Below are positions 9,463 through 17,916 of a stretch of DNA of 64,000 bases, one piece after another. How positions within the stretch are numbered: the stretch's first letter is position 1; every line of letters starts with the position of its first letter. The notes under the pieces are model-generated. The model was not told the origin of the DNA, did no database searches, and was given only the letters and a program-made list of their open reading frames with translations. A program made the position numbers and the translations under genes. The stretch is from positions 368,001 through 432,000 of the forward strand of contig NZ_CP045482.1 of the NCBI RefSeq assembly GCF_009729015.1, written 5' to 3'. This DNA comes from Acidianus ambivalens (GTDB lineage: Archaea > Thermoproteota > Thermoprotei_A > Sulfolobales > Sulfolobaceae).

Positions 9463-10684
9463 GGAAGTTCTCAGTAATTGAAAGTAGGTAAGGGTAGTTT
9501 AATTCTTCCTTGATAGTTTTTACTCTTATTTTTTCCTCATATTCTCTGACTTTTGGAATTTCCGCAACTCTTTTACCTTCTACCATTATAGAATTTTGAG
9601 TGAAGTATTTTACGCAATTTAAATAAACTCCTATATCTCCTTTTCCTTTATTTACGTTTCTTAAAAGTATAGTTGAAACTCCTTTAGATCTTGCTGAGTT
9701 AGCTAACATTACATCAGTGGTTATTAATACTAATTTGTCAGGTAATTCACTTTTTAGTCTTTTACTTTCTTCTAATAGGTTTATGTCACCAAATCTTCTA
9801 TCTTCTGAAATTGGAGGCGTGTGCGATGATCTGTAACTTTCCATTCCCATATAAAAGCGGTAAAGTTTCTCGTCTTTTTGCGTGCTAGACGTCTTGTTCT
9901 GTAGTTCGTTATATGTAGCCCTTGAGGCTAATAATCTGTAACCTATTTTTGAGTATGTCAAAAACTTTAATCTAGGCCCTATGTTTATGTAGGTGTTTGT
10001 ATCAGCTATGAAGAATGAGCCTTTTTGAGCTTCGTTCTTTATTTCATCCTCTTCTTTGTATCTTAAGAATCCTGCTCTTAATAGGCATAATTCTTCGTTC
10101 TCGTCTTTATGATCAGAGATTTCAAATTCTTGGATCTCTCTATAGTGGTTTTCTATTGTAACTTTTCCTAGAAGACTGTAAATATTTATTAACGCATCAG
10201 TTGCTGTAGTTGATAATTCGTTATCATTAGGCAGGCCTTTAATAGTTTGTGGAGGGTCGAAGTTAATTTTTTCTCCTGTCCTCATGTTTACTACTTCCAT
10301 TTCGTTAAATGGGATGTAACCAAAAATGTGGTAACCTTTGCTTTCTTCTTTTATGTAAACGTAACGTACTTCTTTTGCTTTTGAATAAGCAATTATTGAA
10401 TACGCCATATATTTTCTTCCTGGAGTTATGTCAGCTACGTCTATATCTACGTTCTTTAGTTTTTCTCTCCAACTTTTTAATCCTTTACCTAATTCAATTT
10501 CTTCAATTTCCGAGTTAATTCCAATAACCTTAACTATCTCTTTTAGTTCTGTATAGTCCCTCTTGGTCTTTTCCTCTGATAATATGATAATTTTATCAAT
10601 TGGCCTTATTCCTGTAAATATTTCTGTGAGTATGGCGTTAGTTGTCGTAACTAGTTTATCTGAACCTAGAACTCCTAGTATCAT
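9452..10684 (-). CDS. CARF-PIN fusion protein: putative cyclic-oligonucleotide-controlled RNase
   Basis: A 410-residue protein in two parts. Residues 1 to about 130 look like a CARF-type Rossmann domain: MILGVLGSDK, a strand KIIILSE, and the signature VADITPGRKYMA (83-93), which matches the D(I/V)TGGTK-type ligand-binding loop. A linker follows. Residues about 222-345 look like a PIN nuclease: FFIADTNTYIN with D228, the middle acid E260 in ATYNELQ, and LITTDVMLANSARSKG with D324. CARF domains sense cyclic oligoadenylates made in type III CRISPR immunity, and PIN domains cut RNA, so ligand-triggered RNA cleavage is likely. No cas genes lie nearby. It is divergent from 10760 and overlaps the end of the gene at 9073. 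A diverged CARF-like sensor of another nucleotide is the main alternative. Confidence 0.75.
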   Translation of the reverse strand: MILGVLGSDKLVTTTNAILTEIFTGIRPIDKIIILSEEKTKRDYTELKEIVKVIGINSEIEEIELGKGLKSWREKLKNVDIDVADITPGRKYMAYSIIAYSKAKEVRYVYIKEESKGYHIFGYIPFNEMEVVNMRTGEKINFDPPQTIKGLPNDNELSTTATDALINIYSLLGKVTIENHYREIQEFEISDHKDENEELCLLRAGFLRYKEEDEIKNEAQKGSFFIADTNTYINIGPRLKFLTYSKIGYRLLASRATYNELQNKTSSTQKDEKLYRFYMGMESYRSSHTPPISEDRRFGDINLLEESKRLKSELPDKLVLITTDVMLANSARSKGVSTILLRNVNKGKGDIGVYLNCVKYFTQNSIMVEGKRVAEIPKVREYEEKIRVKTIKEELNYPYLLSITENFLKS

Positions 10685-10702
10685 ATAATAGAGTAGTGTT
10701 GT

Positions 10703-10713
10703 TATTAAATAAG
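10703..10713 (-). promoter_or_regulatory. TATA box of the CARF-PIN gene
   Basis: On the minus strand TTATTTAATAA lies about 20-30 bases before the ATG at 10684, which predicts transcription starting at or next to the start codon, a leaderless mRNA. The box shares a 75-base gap with the divergent promoter of the gene at 10760. Confidence 0.5.
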
Positions 10714-10726
10714 TATCGTTGAAAGA

Positions 10727-10736
10727 CTTTTTATAC
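10727..10736 (+). promoter_or_regulatory. TATA box of the membrane protein gene at 10760
   Basis: CTTTTTATAC lies about 24-33 bases before the ATG at 10760, the usual TATA distance for a leaderless archaeal transcript. Confidence 0.55.
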
Positions 10737-10759
10737 TTGAAGAAGAGGAGAAGTATTTA

Positions 10760-11317
10760 ATGTGCATAGGTTTACTACTTGATATAATCTTTTTCATTAT
10801 AGATATAATCATACCTATTTGGAACTCATATAATTCTGGTAAAATATCAGCTTATAGAAGAGGGCTAGGAAAGCTTTTGTACACCTTGGGCGGTTTTTTG
10901 CCAATGAGTTATGTACTTAGCTTGATTATAGCTATAGTTTTGGGAATTTTAGGTTATATTTCCGTCTCTACCACAGTTTTCATATTATCGTTCTCTGGAC
11001 TCGTTTTTGGTCTGGAGATTATTATATGGGGTGTTATTGCAACTTATCTAAGTGCGGTTTCAACGGTAAGAGGCAGGGATTGGAAAGCAGGGTTAATAAC
11101 AGCGTATAACGCTTTTGCTACAATATTTGATGCCTGGGCTTATATTTCATCTTTCTTTTCTAATTTAAGAGATGCGAGAAAGGCAATAGACTCTAGTGAC
11201 TTTTCAGTAATTGATGTTTTAATAATCTTTGTAGCAGCACTTGGGGTTGGCTTCATAATTACTTATGCGGCCTATAAGGAAGGATTGAAGTCTGCAAGGA
11301 CTAGGTATTGGTATTAA
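10760..11317 (+). CDS. Multi-pass membrane protein, unknown
   Basis: A 185-residue protein with about five hydrophobic segments: residues 3-21, 40-75 (probably two helices), 77-105 and 150-172. A basic loop (TVRGRDWKAG) and a charged region lie between the fourth and last segments, and the basic tail (KSARTRYWY) suggests a cytoplasmic C terminus. I do not recognise the family. Its final 17 bases overlap the convergent metallo-beta-lactamase gene. Its promoter faces the CARF-PIN promoter, so shared control is possible, but nothing shows it. Confidence 0.6.
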   Translation: MCIGLLLDIIFFIIDIIIPIWNSYNSGKISAYRRGLGKLLYTLGGFLPMSYVLSLIIAIVLGILGYISVSTTVFILSFSGLVFGLEIIIWGVIATYLSAVSTVRGRDWKAGLITAYNAFATIFDAWAYISSFFSNLRDARKAIDSSDFSVIDVLIIFVAALGVGFIITYAAYKEGLKSARTRYWY

Positions 11318-12071
11318 GTTCTTCTTCTAGGAGATCTATTCCTATTTTATCTAAGCTTTTTATCCAATCAATGAATTTTCTCACGTTATTTCCTTCAATT
11401 ACTGCGCCGTGTTGTGGAGCTATGATTCTAATATCTAGTCCTTGAATTTGTTTTAACCATAATTCTATCGCTTTTTTATTAGCCATGTATTTTTTGTGAA
11501 AGCCCTCCATGTACTTTTTGTGCTCGTCGAAGTTATCAACTATTATATACCATGAACCTTTTGGGAAAACTGCTGCTCCCAAATCTCCAGAGAAGTAAAC
11601 TTTAGTTATTGGATCATAAAGGTGGAAGTTGCCAACTGAATGCAGGAAATGAGCAGGAATTATTCTTAAATCATCTCCGTTTAGGTTAATTTGCATTCCT
11701 TGAATGGGTATTCTTATTACGTTCATTTTTATATCTACTCCGACGTGTGGTAAGAATCTATCCCACAAGTCAGAGATTAGTATTTTTGCATTGGGGCAAT
11801 AACTTAACCATAGAGAGATGCCAGAAACTATGTCTGGATCTTCGTGAGATAGGAAGATGTATTCAACGTCTTCTGGTTTAATGAACTTTTGCATTGCGTT
11901 ATATACTCTCTCAAAAACTAATGGTCCTCCGGGATCCATTAATACGCCTTTATCTTTTACTGTAAGCAAATATTGGTTTGTTATTATTCCCTTATCCATT
12001 TCTGCTTCATCTATTGATAACCAAACGAATTTGTTTCCTTTTTCTTCTGCCAATACGATTGGTTCGATCAA
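11301..12071 (-). CDS. ODP-type metallo-beta-lactamase fold protein (diiron site)
   Basis: A 256-residue metallo-beta-lactamase-fold protein. The metal ligands follow the ODP/flavodiiron pattern rather than the hydrolytic one: LSHEDPD with H76, E78-region acid and D80, then PAHFLHS (H141/H144), SGDLG (D163) and APQHGAVIEG (H221). Stand-alone domains of this class bind oxygen or reduce O2/NO in flavodiiron proteins; here no flavodoxin domain follows, so an electron donor would have to be separate. It begins one base after the upstream SRPBCC-like gene and should be translated with it. The function in this organism is inferred from the family. Confidence 0.75.
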   Translation of the reverse strand: MIEPIVLAEEKGNKFVWLSIDEAEMDKGIITNQYLLTVKDKGVLMDPGGPLVFERVYNAMQKFIKPEDVEYIFLSHEDPDIVSGISLWLSYCPNAKILISDLWDRFLPHVGVDIKMNVIRIPIQGMQINLNGDDLRIIPAHFLHSVGNFHLYDPITKVYFSGDLGAAVFPKGSWYIIVDNFDEHKKYMEGFHKKYMANKKAIELWLKQIQGLDIRIIAPQHGAVIEGNNVRKFIDWIKSLDKIGIDLLEEELNTNT

Positions 12072-12072
12072 A

Positions 12073-12808
12073 TTAGATCACCATACTAGTTTTTAATAGA
12101 TTTGCGTAAACAGAAACGTGAAATAATCCTTTAAGTTTTAATAATTCTTCTTCAGAATAAAACTCTTTGTCAGAGATTTTTATATACACTCCTTTGAGTT
12201 CTCCGCTAACGAATAGGAGTCGAAAAGTATTTTCTTCATTATATCCTGATATGTAAATTATATGGTATTGCGAGAATTTATGCAAGATATCTTCAATGAA
12301 AGGAATTATATCTATTTTACCAGTATCTAGTTTATCAGAATATATTAACTTGGAAGTTGAAATGAGTTTTGCTATAAAAGATAAGGAAGAGAGTTTAGAG
12401 GATATTGTTTCGTCTTTCTTATTTACTGTTTTTTGTTCAAGGTATTTTCTTTTTAGATTCTTCATCATTTCCTCCAGTATTTTACTCATTTGTCTTTCAA
12501 ATTTCCCGGAATATGAAAGGGATAAAGAAATGATTTTTTTGCTCTTGTTAAATGTTATAAGTAAAGACGCAAAGGAATCTTCATTTTTGAATTTATGCTC
12601 TATATATCCTCCTCCTACAAAGCTTGTAATCTCGTATTCTAGTGTCTTATTTAAGAAAAAGGAAGTTCTTTACTCTAAGCTTTATTTTATTCTCTGAGAA
12701 ACCGACTAAGTTAGGAAAACAATCTATTATATTCTTTTTATCGTAAAACCAAAGTTTACTAGACTCATCGTCGTTCGTTTCAATCTCCTCAGTTAATTTT
12801 ACAACCAT
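12073..12808 (-). pseudogene. SRPBCC/CoxG-like protein, one frameshift
   Basis: The first part reads from the ATG at 12808 (MVVKLTEEIETNDDESSKLW, then KNIIDCFPNLVGFSENKIKLRVKN in two pieces) and stops near 12650. Removing one T from the run at 12656-12660 joins it to LNKTLEYEITSFVGGGYIEH, which stays open through an internal ATG at 12489 to the stop at 12073. The joined N half of about 120 residues matches the SRPBCC layout of CoxG-like proteins (a helix, CFPNL, then six strands), and the C half is an extra domain of unknown type. If the shift is a sequencing error, the gene is intact. If not, the downstream ORF from 12489 (138 residues) may still be made. Confidence 0.6.
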
Positions 12809-12991
12809 CGTATTTAGAGATCTTTTGTTTTCCTATTTAAGCTATTATGAAGTTTGGATATAAACTGTTTAATTTCCCTTTTTAAATAGTATATGATATT
12901 TAATGAGTTTTCTTAAATTATTTTTACAAAAATATTTTAATTTTAATATAGAGTTAAGTTGTATGTTAAATGGGAAGAAAGTTTAAGAGCT

Positions 12992-13471
12992 TTATAAAAT
13001 ATCTGTAAAAACATAGGGTTTTAGTATATATGGAGGTCTTGTTATATAGGCATATAATCTATCGGTAAAGGCTATTTTAGTAAAGGGAGAATCTCCTATT
13101 GTGCTGTTAATTTCAGTAATTATATCGTCTCCTAAAATTGTTAAAGCTTTCTTTTCATCTTCGCTTTCAATATCTTTTTCTATGTTCTTTAAAAGGATTC
13201 TTTGTATTTTTTCGTCACTTTCCAACTCGTTGACTACACTTAGTAGCCATTCTAATGGATATCTTGAAAATTTACCTACTCTAAATGCTTCATACCAAGA
13301 TCTTATTAATTCATTAACGTCTCTAGGGGTTAGGTTGTTATCGATTTTCTTCCCTATGTAAATTTCAGCAATTCCCTTATATGTTAACTTGTCAGAAGTT
13401 ATTGTACCTACTTTTGTACCTAACCAAAATATGTAAAAATTATCTCCTAAGTACGTAAATGCATAAATCAT
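12992..13471 (-). CDS. Hypothetical protein
   Basis: A 159-residue protein that I do not recognise. It starts with strands (IYAFTYLGDNFYIFWLGTKVG), then a helical middle rich in Asp, Glu and Lys, and ends with short strands and a proline-rich stretch (RPPYILKPYVF). There is no signal peptide or membrane helix. It stands alone on the minus strand, between the SRPBCC-like gene and the divergent beta-propeller gene. Confidence 0.55.
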   Translation of the reverse strand: MIYAFTYLGDNFYIFWLGTKVGTITSDKLTYKGIAEIYIGKKIDNNLTPRDVNELIRSWYEAFRVGKFSRYPLEWLLSVVNELESDEKIQRILLKNIEKDIESEDEKKALTILGDDIITEINSTIGDSPFTKIAFTDRLYAYITRPPYILKPYVFTDIL

Positions 13472-13540
13472 TGCAAGGTAATTAAGGAATTAGGTTAATA
13501 AATTAGTATTTTTCCTTTTGCTAAGGTTACTGTTACCATA

Positions 13541-13551
13541 GAATTTTTAAT
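13541..13551 (+). promoter_or_regulatory. TATA box of the beta-propeller gene
   Basis: GAATTTTTAAT lies 22-32 bases before the ATG at 13573, consistent with a leaderless transcript. Confidence 0.5.
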
Positions 13552-13572
13552 AATCATTATGTAATCGTATAT

Positions 13573-14550
13573 ATGGTTAGGGAGCTTTCTTTCTTAGTAT
13601 TGTTTATGTTAATATCTGTCTCATCCTCAATTGTTAGTATTGAAGTTGGGAATGTCCCATCTTTTATCTTATGCAATTCTGGTTATATATATGTTACAAA
13701 TTATAATTCCAGTACTGTAAGCATTATAGATCCTAGTAATAATGCAGTTATTTCTACTATTTCTGTTGGTTCGCAACCAATAAGTATGATTAGTGCAGGC
13801 AACAAGATTTATGTAGCTTTAGCAGGCTGTGATAAGATCGTAGTATTAGAAAATAACAAGATAATAAGGTCTATTAATTTGACGTCTTCTCCTTATTATA
13901 TGGCTTATGATCCTAAAAATCAAGAGCTTTTCGTTACAGAGCCAGAAATTAATTCTCTGGCAATAATAAAGAACTGTAGTTTAATAAAAACTATAAATCT
14001 TGGTTATCAACCTGATGCTATAGCCTTTGATCCTAAGAATTGCCTTCTTTACATAGGAGGAGGATATGACGGTGTAGTCTATGTATATAATATAGAAGGA
14101 AAGCTAAATACAACCTATTATATAGGTGGCCAAGTAGTTTACGTTAATTACTGCGACGGGAACATTTTTGTAACGAGTTGGAAGAATAATGAGCTTACTA
14201 TAATAAACTCCTCTGGTGTTTTTCATTTCAATGCCGGCTTGGGTCCTTATGATGCAATTTATGATCCTTCAGACGGCTATATTTACGTATCAGACGTGGC
14301 TACGGGATCTATTCTAGTACTTTCACTTAGTGGCAGTATTATTCATAATATATCAGTTGGCGGGAGACCTTCAATTTTAATGTATAAAAATGGTAACATA
14401 TACGCTGTTAATTCGCTTTCAAATGATGTTATTATAATTCCTCAAGTACCTCCTCCTCCACCTCCTTATTGCCTTTATTATTTAATAGCAGGAGGTATAG
14501 CGGTTTTGGTTTTAATAGGATATTTTGTGATTAAAAAGGAGATTGGATAA
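13573..14550 (+). CDS. Cell-surface YVTN-type beta-propeller protein
   Basis: A 325-residue secreted protein. Residues 1-20 form a signal peptide (LSFLVLFMLISVSSSIVSIE). Then come about six blades of some 42 residues with the YVTN pattern: YIYVTNYNSSTVSIIDPSNN, KIYVALAGCDKIVVL, ELFVTEPEINSLAII, LLYIGGGYDGVVYVY, NIFVTSWKNNELTII and YIYVSDVATGSILVL, with many N-glycosylation sequons. A proline run (PPPPPP) leads to a C-terminal transmembrane helix and a basic end (KKEIG). It is therefore an outer-surface propeller anchored near its C terminus, probably for binding or adhesion. YVTN propellers are common on archaeal surfaces, and the ligand is unknown. Confidence 0.8.
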   Translation: MVRELSFLVLFMLISVSSSIVSIEVGNVPSFILCNSGYIYVTNYNSSTVSIIDPSNNAVISTISVGSQPISMISAGNKIYVALAGCDKIVVLENNKIIRSINLTSSPYYMAYDPKNQELFVTEPEINSLAIIKNCSLIKTINLGYQPDAIAFDPKNCLLYIGGGYDGVVYVYNIEGKLNTTYYIGGQVVYVNYCDGNIFVTSWKNNELTIINSSGVFHFNAGLGPYDAIYDPSDGYIYVSDVATGSILVLSLSGSIIHNISVGGRPSILMYKNGNIYAVNSLSNDVIIIPQVPPPPPPYCLYYLIAGGIAVLVLIGYFVIKKEIG

Positions 14551-14556
14551 CTGTCA

Positions 14557-15357
14557 CTATTTTTTATTTATAACTAGTATAATTGATGATACTATTAGTA
14601 CAGAGCCTAAAACTTCAAAAAGAGTAGGTATTTGGTTAAAGGTAAATATTGCTATTATTGATGCAACTACAGGCTCTAATAAGCCTATAGTTTCTATATA
14701 TTGTGGTTTAACTTTATTTGATGCATAAATAACGCTTGTATGTCCTATTAATGTTGGTATAAAGATTAAGCCGAGTAGGGATAAGACTGACGTTGAATCT
14801 ATCTTCCCTATTCCTTGGTATATCATAAATGGTAAAGAGAAAATTGAGGAAGATATGTAAATGCTTGAGGTTAGCACAAGGGGGTTTTCTTCGTTTCTGC
14901 TTAATAATGTTGTATAAAGTGAGATTAAGAAGGCAGATATTAATGACATTATATTACCATATATATAACCTATCTGCAGGGGATAATTCATTATTATTAT
15001 TCCTGAAAAGCCTATAGTAGTTATGACAGCGTCGATTCTTTCTGCCTTAAATTTGCTTAAAGGCGATAGGAGTATGGCAAAAAACGGTGAAGTTGAAACT
15101 AATACTGTTGCATCAATGATTGTTGTATTATAAACTCCTAATATGAAGGTTATCATGTGAAGGGATAATAATAACCCGAATGGAGAATATTTTATTATCT
15201 TTCTAAGGTCAATTTTTCCTAAGGATAAAATTAATCCTGCTACAAGAAATCTGAAAAAAGCAATAGCCCCAGGAGTTAAGTCTGAAAATTTTATAAATAT
15301 TGCTGCTGTTCCAAAGGATATTCCTCCTATTATCAATATTACGTAACTTTTATTCAC
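14557..15357 (-). CDS. EamA/DMT-family transporter
   Basis: A 266-residue protein with ten hydrophobic segments in two five-helix repeats, the layout of the drug/metabolite transporter superfamily. The first repeat contains IKFSDLTPGAIAFFRFLVAG, the typical EamA start with the arginine, and the second has LTSSIYISSSIFSLPF and PTLIGHTSVIYASNKVKPQ. It ends LVINKK in the cytoplasm. DMT proteins export or import amino acids, nucleotides or sugar-like solutes; the cargo cannot be read from sequence. It ends facing the beta-propeller gene, six bases away, and is divergent from the regulator at 15392. Confidence 0.85.
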   Translation of the reverse strand: MNKSYVILIIGGISFGTAAIFIKFSDLTPGAIAFFRFLVAGLILSLGKIDLRKIIKYSPFGLLLSLHMITFILGVYNTTIIDATVLVSTSPFFAILLSPLSKFKAERIDAVITTIGFSGIIIMNYPLQIGYIYGNIMSLISAFLISLYTTLLSRNEENPLVLTSSIYISSSIFSLPFMIYQGIGKIDSTSVLSLLGLIFIPTLIGHTSVIYASNKVKPQYIETIGLLEPVVASIIAIFTFNQIPTLFEVLGSVLIVSSIILVINKK

Positions 15358-15391
15358 GATTGCTTATTTCTTAGGTTTCTTAATTTAATTT

Positions 15392-15637
15392 ATGGATGCT
15401 AAGGATAAGGTAATGTCGTCCGAGATAAAGAGTAAAATAGTCCTAACATTAAAGAAAGAAAGAGGAAAGTTATCTTTTAAGGATATTAAGGATCTTATAG
15501 GCGAGTCTACAGATACTTTAAAATTACAGTTGGCAGACTTAGTAGCCGATGGAGTAATTAAAAAATGTAAGGGTAAATATGCGTTAACTGAGCTTGGAGA
15601 AGAAATAGGTGAATTATTGTTGAAAAGGAACTATTAG
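15392..15637 (+). CDS. Small winged-helix DNA-binding protein
   Basis: An 81-residue protein with a compact winged-helix fold. Helix one is SEIKSKIVLTLKKE, then LSFKDIKDLIG, the recognition helix STDTLKLQLADLVADG, and a wing VIKKCKGKYALTELGEEI. A final helix (GELLLKRNY) may give a dimer contact. Such single-domain proteins act as local transcription regulators in Sulfolobales. It is divergent from the DMT transporter, 34 bases apart, so the transporter is a natural candidate target. Its end overlaps the ParA-like gene on the other strand by 24 bases. Confidence 0.65.
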   Translation: MDAKDKVMSSEIKSKIVLTLKKERGKLSFKDIKDLIGESTDTLKLQLADLVADGVIKKCKGKYALTELGEEIGELLLKRNY

Positions 15638-16096
15638 GCGGTCTTTCCTTAAACCGAGTAAATTTTCAGCTAGCCTATTTAGGGTAGGTTCTGCTAGTTC
15701 GTCGTATTCTTCATAAAATAATTTTCCATTAAAAGGAACTAGGACCGATCTAAACTTATAAACCTTTTTTATTATTTCATTTTGCTCGCAAGGAAACGGC
15801 GAAACCTTATTAACTATGATAAAATCGTCATCTTTTTTAACATAATTTAAGCTTAATTCTAAACTTTGAGGATCTGTAACGAACAATTTCCATTCTATAT
15901 TGCCATTTTTTATTGAGAGACTAACATTATCTAGTATTATAATTTCTGGATTATCGCACTTAACTATTTCTTCTACAGAATGAAGCGATACTCTTTTCCT
16001 TTCCTTCTTTCTAAAATAGTAAAAAAGGTATTTAGATATCGTAGTTTTTCCTGAACCGCCTTTAACTCCATGAATTTTTATAATCATAACACTCAA
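15614..16096 (-). CDS. ParA/MinD-like ATPase, short orphan
   Basis: A 160-residue P-loop protein with the deviant Walker A of the ParA/MinD family at residues 10-17 (KGGSGKTT), which has the extra lysine. A hydrophobic strand IIILDNVSLS may carry the Walker B acid. It is much shorter than the usual 220-270 residues, so it may lack part of the dimer interface. Its start overlaps the end of the gene at 16062 by 35 bases, which suggests co-expression. ParA-like ATPases place plasmids, chromosomes or protein clusters, and no ParB-like partner is visible here. Confidence 0.65.
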   Translation of the reverse strand: MSVMIIKIHGVKGGSGKTTISKYLFYYFRKKERKRVSLHSVEEIVKCDNPEIIILDNVSLSIKNGNIEWKLFVTDPQSLELSLNYVKKDDDFIIVNKVSPFPCEQNEIIKKVYKFRSVLVPFNGKLFYEEYDELAEPTLNRLAENLLGLRKDRLIVPFQQ

Positions 16097-16766
16097 CCGG
16101 GTATCCTGAGGATCTAATTTTTAATTTTAATAAAACATTATAAACATCCCTCCTATTTAAAGGAAGGAAAACTGAGCCTAAAGGTCTACAAAATAGGAGT
16201 TTCTTATCAACAATTGCCTTGCCTTTTTCGAAAGTTGCCTTAAAAACTGCTAAGTCGGTTAACCATTTATTTGGTCTAACAAGGTATTCTTCGTCACCAT
16301 TTAGCTTACCAACTATTTTACCTTCAATATAATCTCCATTTGACTTATCAAATATAACTACAGCTTTTTTATTAACCAGATATCCCAAAATTCCGGTTCT
16401 TTCATCACTTACTGGAAAATCCTTTCCTAGGACGTAATCGCCCGGCAAAAAATCTACTCCCGATACTTTCCAAGTTAATCCTTTTCCTTTGGATCTCGTA
16501 ATAGGGAACTCAAGTTTTTTACGTCTAACTAATTTAGGTTCATATGATGGCGGAAAATTATTAACAGATATTTCTACTTGGCGCTCCCTTAAGAATCCTG
16601 CAATTTCTAGTGCTTCAAATATAGAATCATCGTCAGCAATCAAATTTATCTTCTTTAATCCATGAAAATACTTTATAATTGATAATGAGTCACTATCTAT
16701 GAGCACACTATCTCCATCTTTTAATTTGTATCCCTCTAATAGCTTTTTAGTATCAATAAGCTCCAC
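16062..16766 (-). CDS. Hypothetical protein paired with a ParA-like ATPase
   Basis: A 234-residue protein of unknown family. The N part (LIDTKKLLEGYKLKDGDSVL) alternates strands and helices, and the middle has a PITRSKGKGLTWKVSG loop and GDYVLGKDF. The C part has strands and FLPLNRRDVYNVL. There are no membrane segments or known motifs. It overlaps the ParA-like ATPase start by 35 bases and lies 82 bases after GlmU, the last known gene of the operon, so it may be co-transcribed with either. A partner role for the ATPase is only inferred from the overlap. Confidence 0.5.
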   Translation of the reverse strand: MELIDTKKLLEGYKLKDGDSVLIDSDSLSIIKYFHGLKKINLIADDDSIFEALEIAGFLRERQVEISVNNFPPSYEPKLVRRKKLEFPITRSKGKGLTWKVSGVDFLPGDYVLGKDFPVSDERTGILGYLVNKKAVVIFDKSNGDYIEGKIVGKLNGDEEYLVRPNKWLTDLAVFKATFEKGKAIVDKKLLFCRPLGSVFLPLNRRDVYNVLLKLKIRSSGYPVECYDYKNSWS

Positions 16767-16848
16767 ATTTAATCTTTTTGATTACGCTTAAATAAGCCTT
16801 TTTCCGTTTTTGTTAGAAATTTAGTATAAATAAAGAGCAAAAATGAAG

Positions 16849-17916
16849 CTATTTTCTATAATTTGGACCTATAATTTGTCCATGATATACTTCTTCATTA
16901 GGAGAAATCAGTGCACCGAGCTTTCTTTCTCTTCCTCTAACTGGATTTGCCGGATAACTTACTGTTACTACTGATGCTCCTATTTTTGCTTCTCTTCCTA
17001 CTATTGTGTAAGTTAAGTAACTTTTAGATCCAATTTCGGCTCTCGGTTCTACTAATGAATGTGCAACCTCGCAATATGCTCCTATTTTTGCCTCACTTTC
17101 AATAGACGAATAATCTCTTATTAGAGAATAATTTCCTATGTAAGCATTTTTTCCTATGTATGCAGGACCTTTAATCACCGAGTAATCGTCAATAATGGCG
17201 TTGTCTTCTATTATTACTTTTTTTCCTATTACTGCGGTCTTTGAAATTTCAGCTTTATCTGAAATAATTGAATTATTTAAATCGGAAAGAAGGACCTCTA
17301 TTGCGTTAATAAGATCTTCTGGATAACCGATATCTATCCATTTGCCAGACCATATGAAGTATCTTGAGAAAGGAGAGATCTTTTTGAAATATTCTAAAAT
17401 ATCGGTGAAATCTCCCTTAGGTATTATGTAAGCTCCTGCAAGTGCTAGTGTTGAGCCTTCATTAACTATTTCAATTCTATTATCAACTATTTTAGCTAAG
17501 CCGTAAGTTTGCATACCTTCAGACACTGGGACTAAAGAGAAGACAGCCTTTGAGTTTCCAGTTATGTAGGAATTCATTAGATTCATGTAAAATTCGGGTT
17601 CAGCAATAATATCTCCGAAAGTTAATAAGAATTCATCATCTGGAATTTTATCCATGCCATCAAGTACTGCTCCAGTTATTCCAGGCCTTTTTTGCCTAAC
17701 CGTTTCGAAGGGAATATCAACATTTATTGCATCCTGAATTTGTTTTTCATGTTCGTTTGTAACTATAACTACTTCCTCTATTCCTGCTTTTTTTAAACCG
17801 TATAAGACATGAGAAATTACAGCTTTGCCTAAGATTGTTATAGCCTCCTTTTGTTCTTTTTCAGTATAAGGTCTTAATCCCTCTCCTTTTCCTGCAGCTA
17901 GTACCAACGCTTTCAT
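16849..17916 (-). CDS. glmU: Bifunctional sugar-1-phosphate nucleotidylyltransferase/acetyltransferase (GlmU-like)
   Basis: A 355-residue protein with two domains. Residues 1 to about 215 form a nucleotidyltransferase with LAAGKGEGLRPYTEKEQKE at the start and FGDIIAEPEF carrying the metal-binding acid. The rest, from about 235, is a left-handed beta-helix of hexapeptide turns (AVIGKKVIIEDNAIIDDYS, then AYIGKNAYIGN), typical of acyltransferases. This matches archaeal GlmU-like enzymes that acetylate glucosamine-1-phosphate and activate it as UDP-GlcNAc, and such enzymes may also make dTDP-sugars. It overlaps the stop codon of glmS in an ATGA, so the two act in the same pathway. Confidence 0.8.
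   Translation of the reverse strand: MKALVLAAGKGEGLRPYTEKEQKEAITILGKAVISHVLYGLKKAGIEEVVIVTNEHEKQIQDAINVDIPFETVRQKRPGITGAVLDGMDKIPDDEFLLTFGDIIAEPEFYMNLMNSYITGNSKAVFSLVPVSEGMQTYGLAKIVDNRIEIVNEGSTLALAGAYIIPKGDFTDILEYFKKISPFSRYFIWSGKWIDIGYPEDLINAIEVLLSDLNNSIISDKAEISKTAVIGKKVIIEDNAIIDDYSVIKGPAYIGKNAYIGNYSLIRDYSSIESEAKIGAYCEVAHSLVEPRAEIGSKSYLTYTIVGREAKIGASVVTVSYPANPVRGRERKLGALISPNEEVYHGQIIGPNYRK

Noticed and set aside
12296..12697. Plus-strand ORF over the SRPBCC-like gene
   Set aside because: It is Phe/Ser-rich antisense; the minus strand gives the coherent protein once one base is removed.
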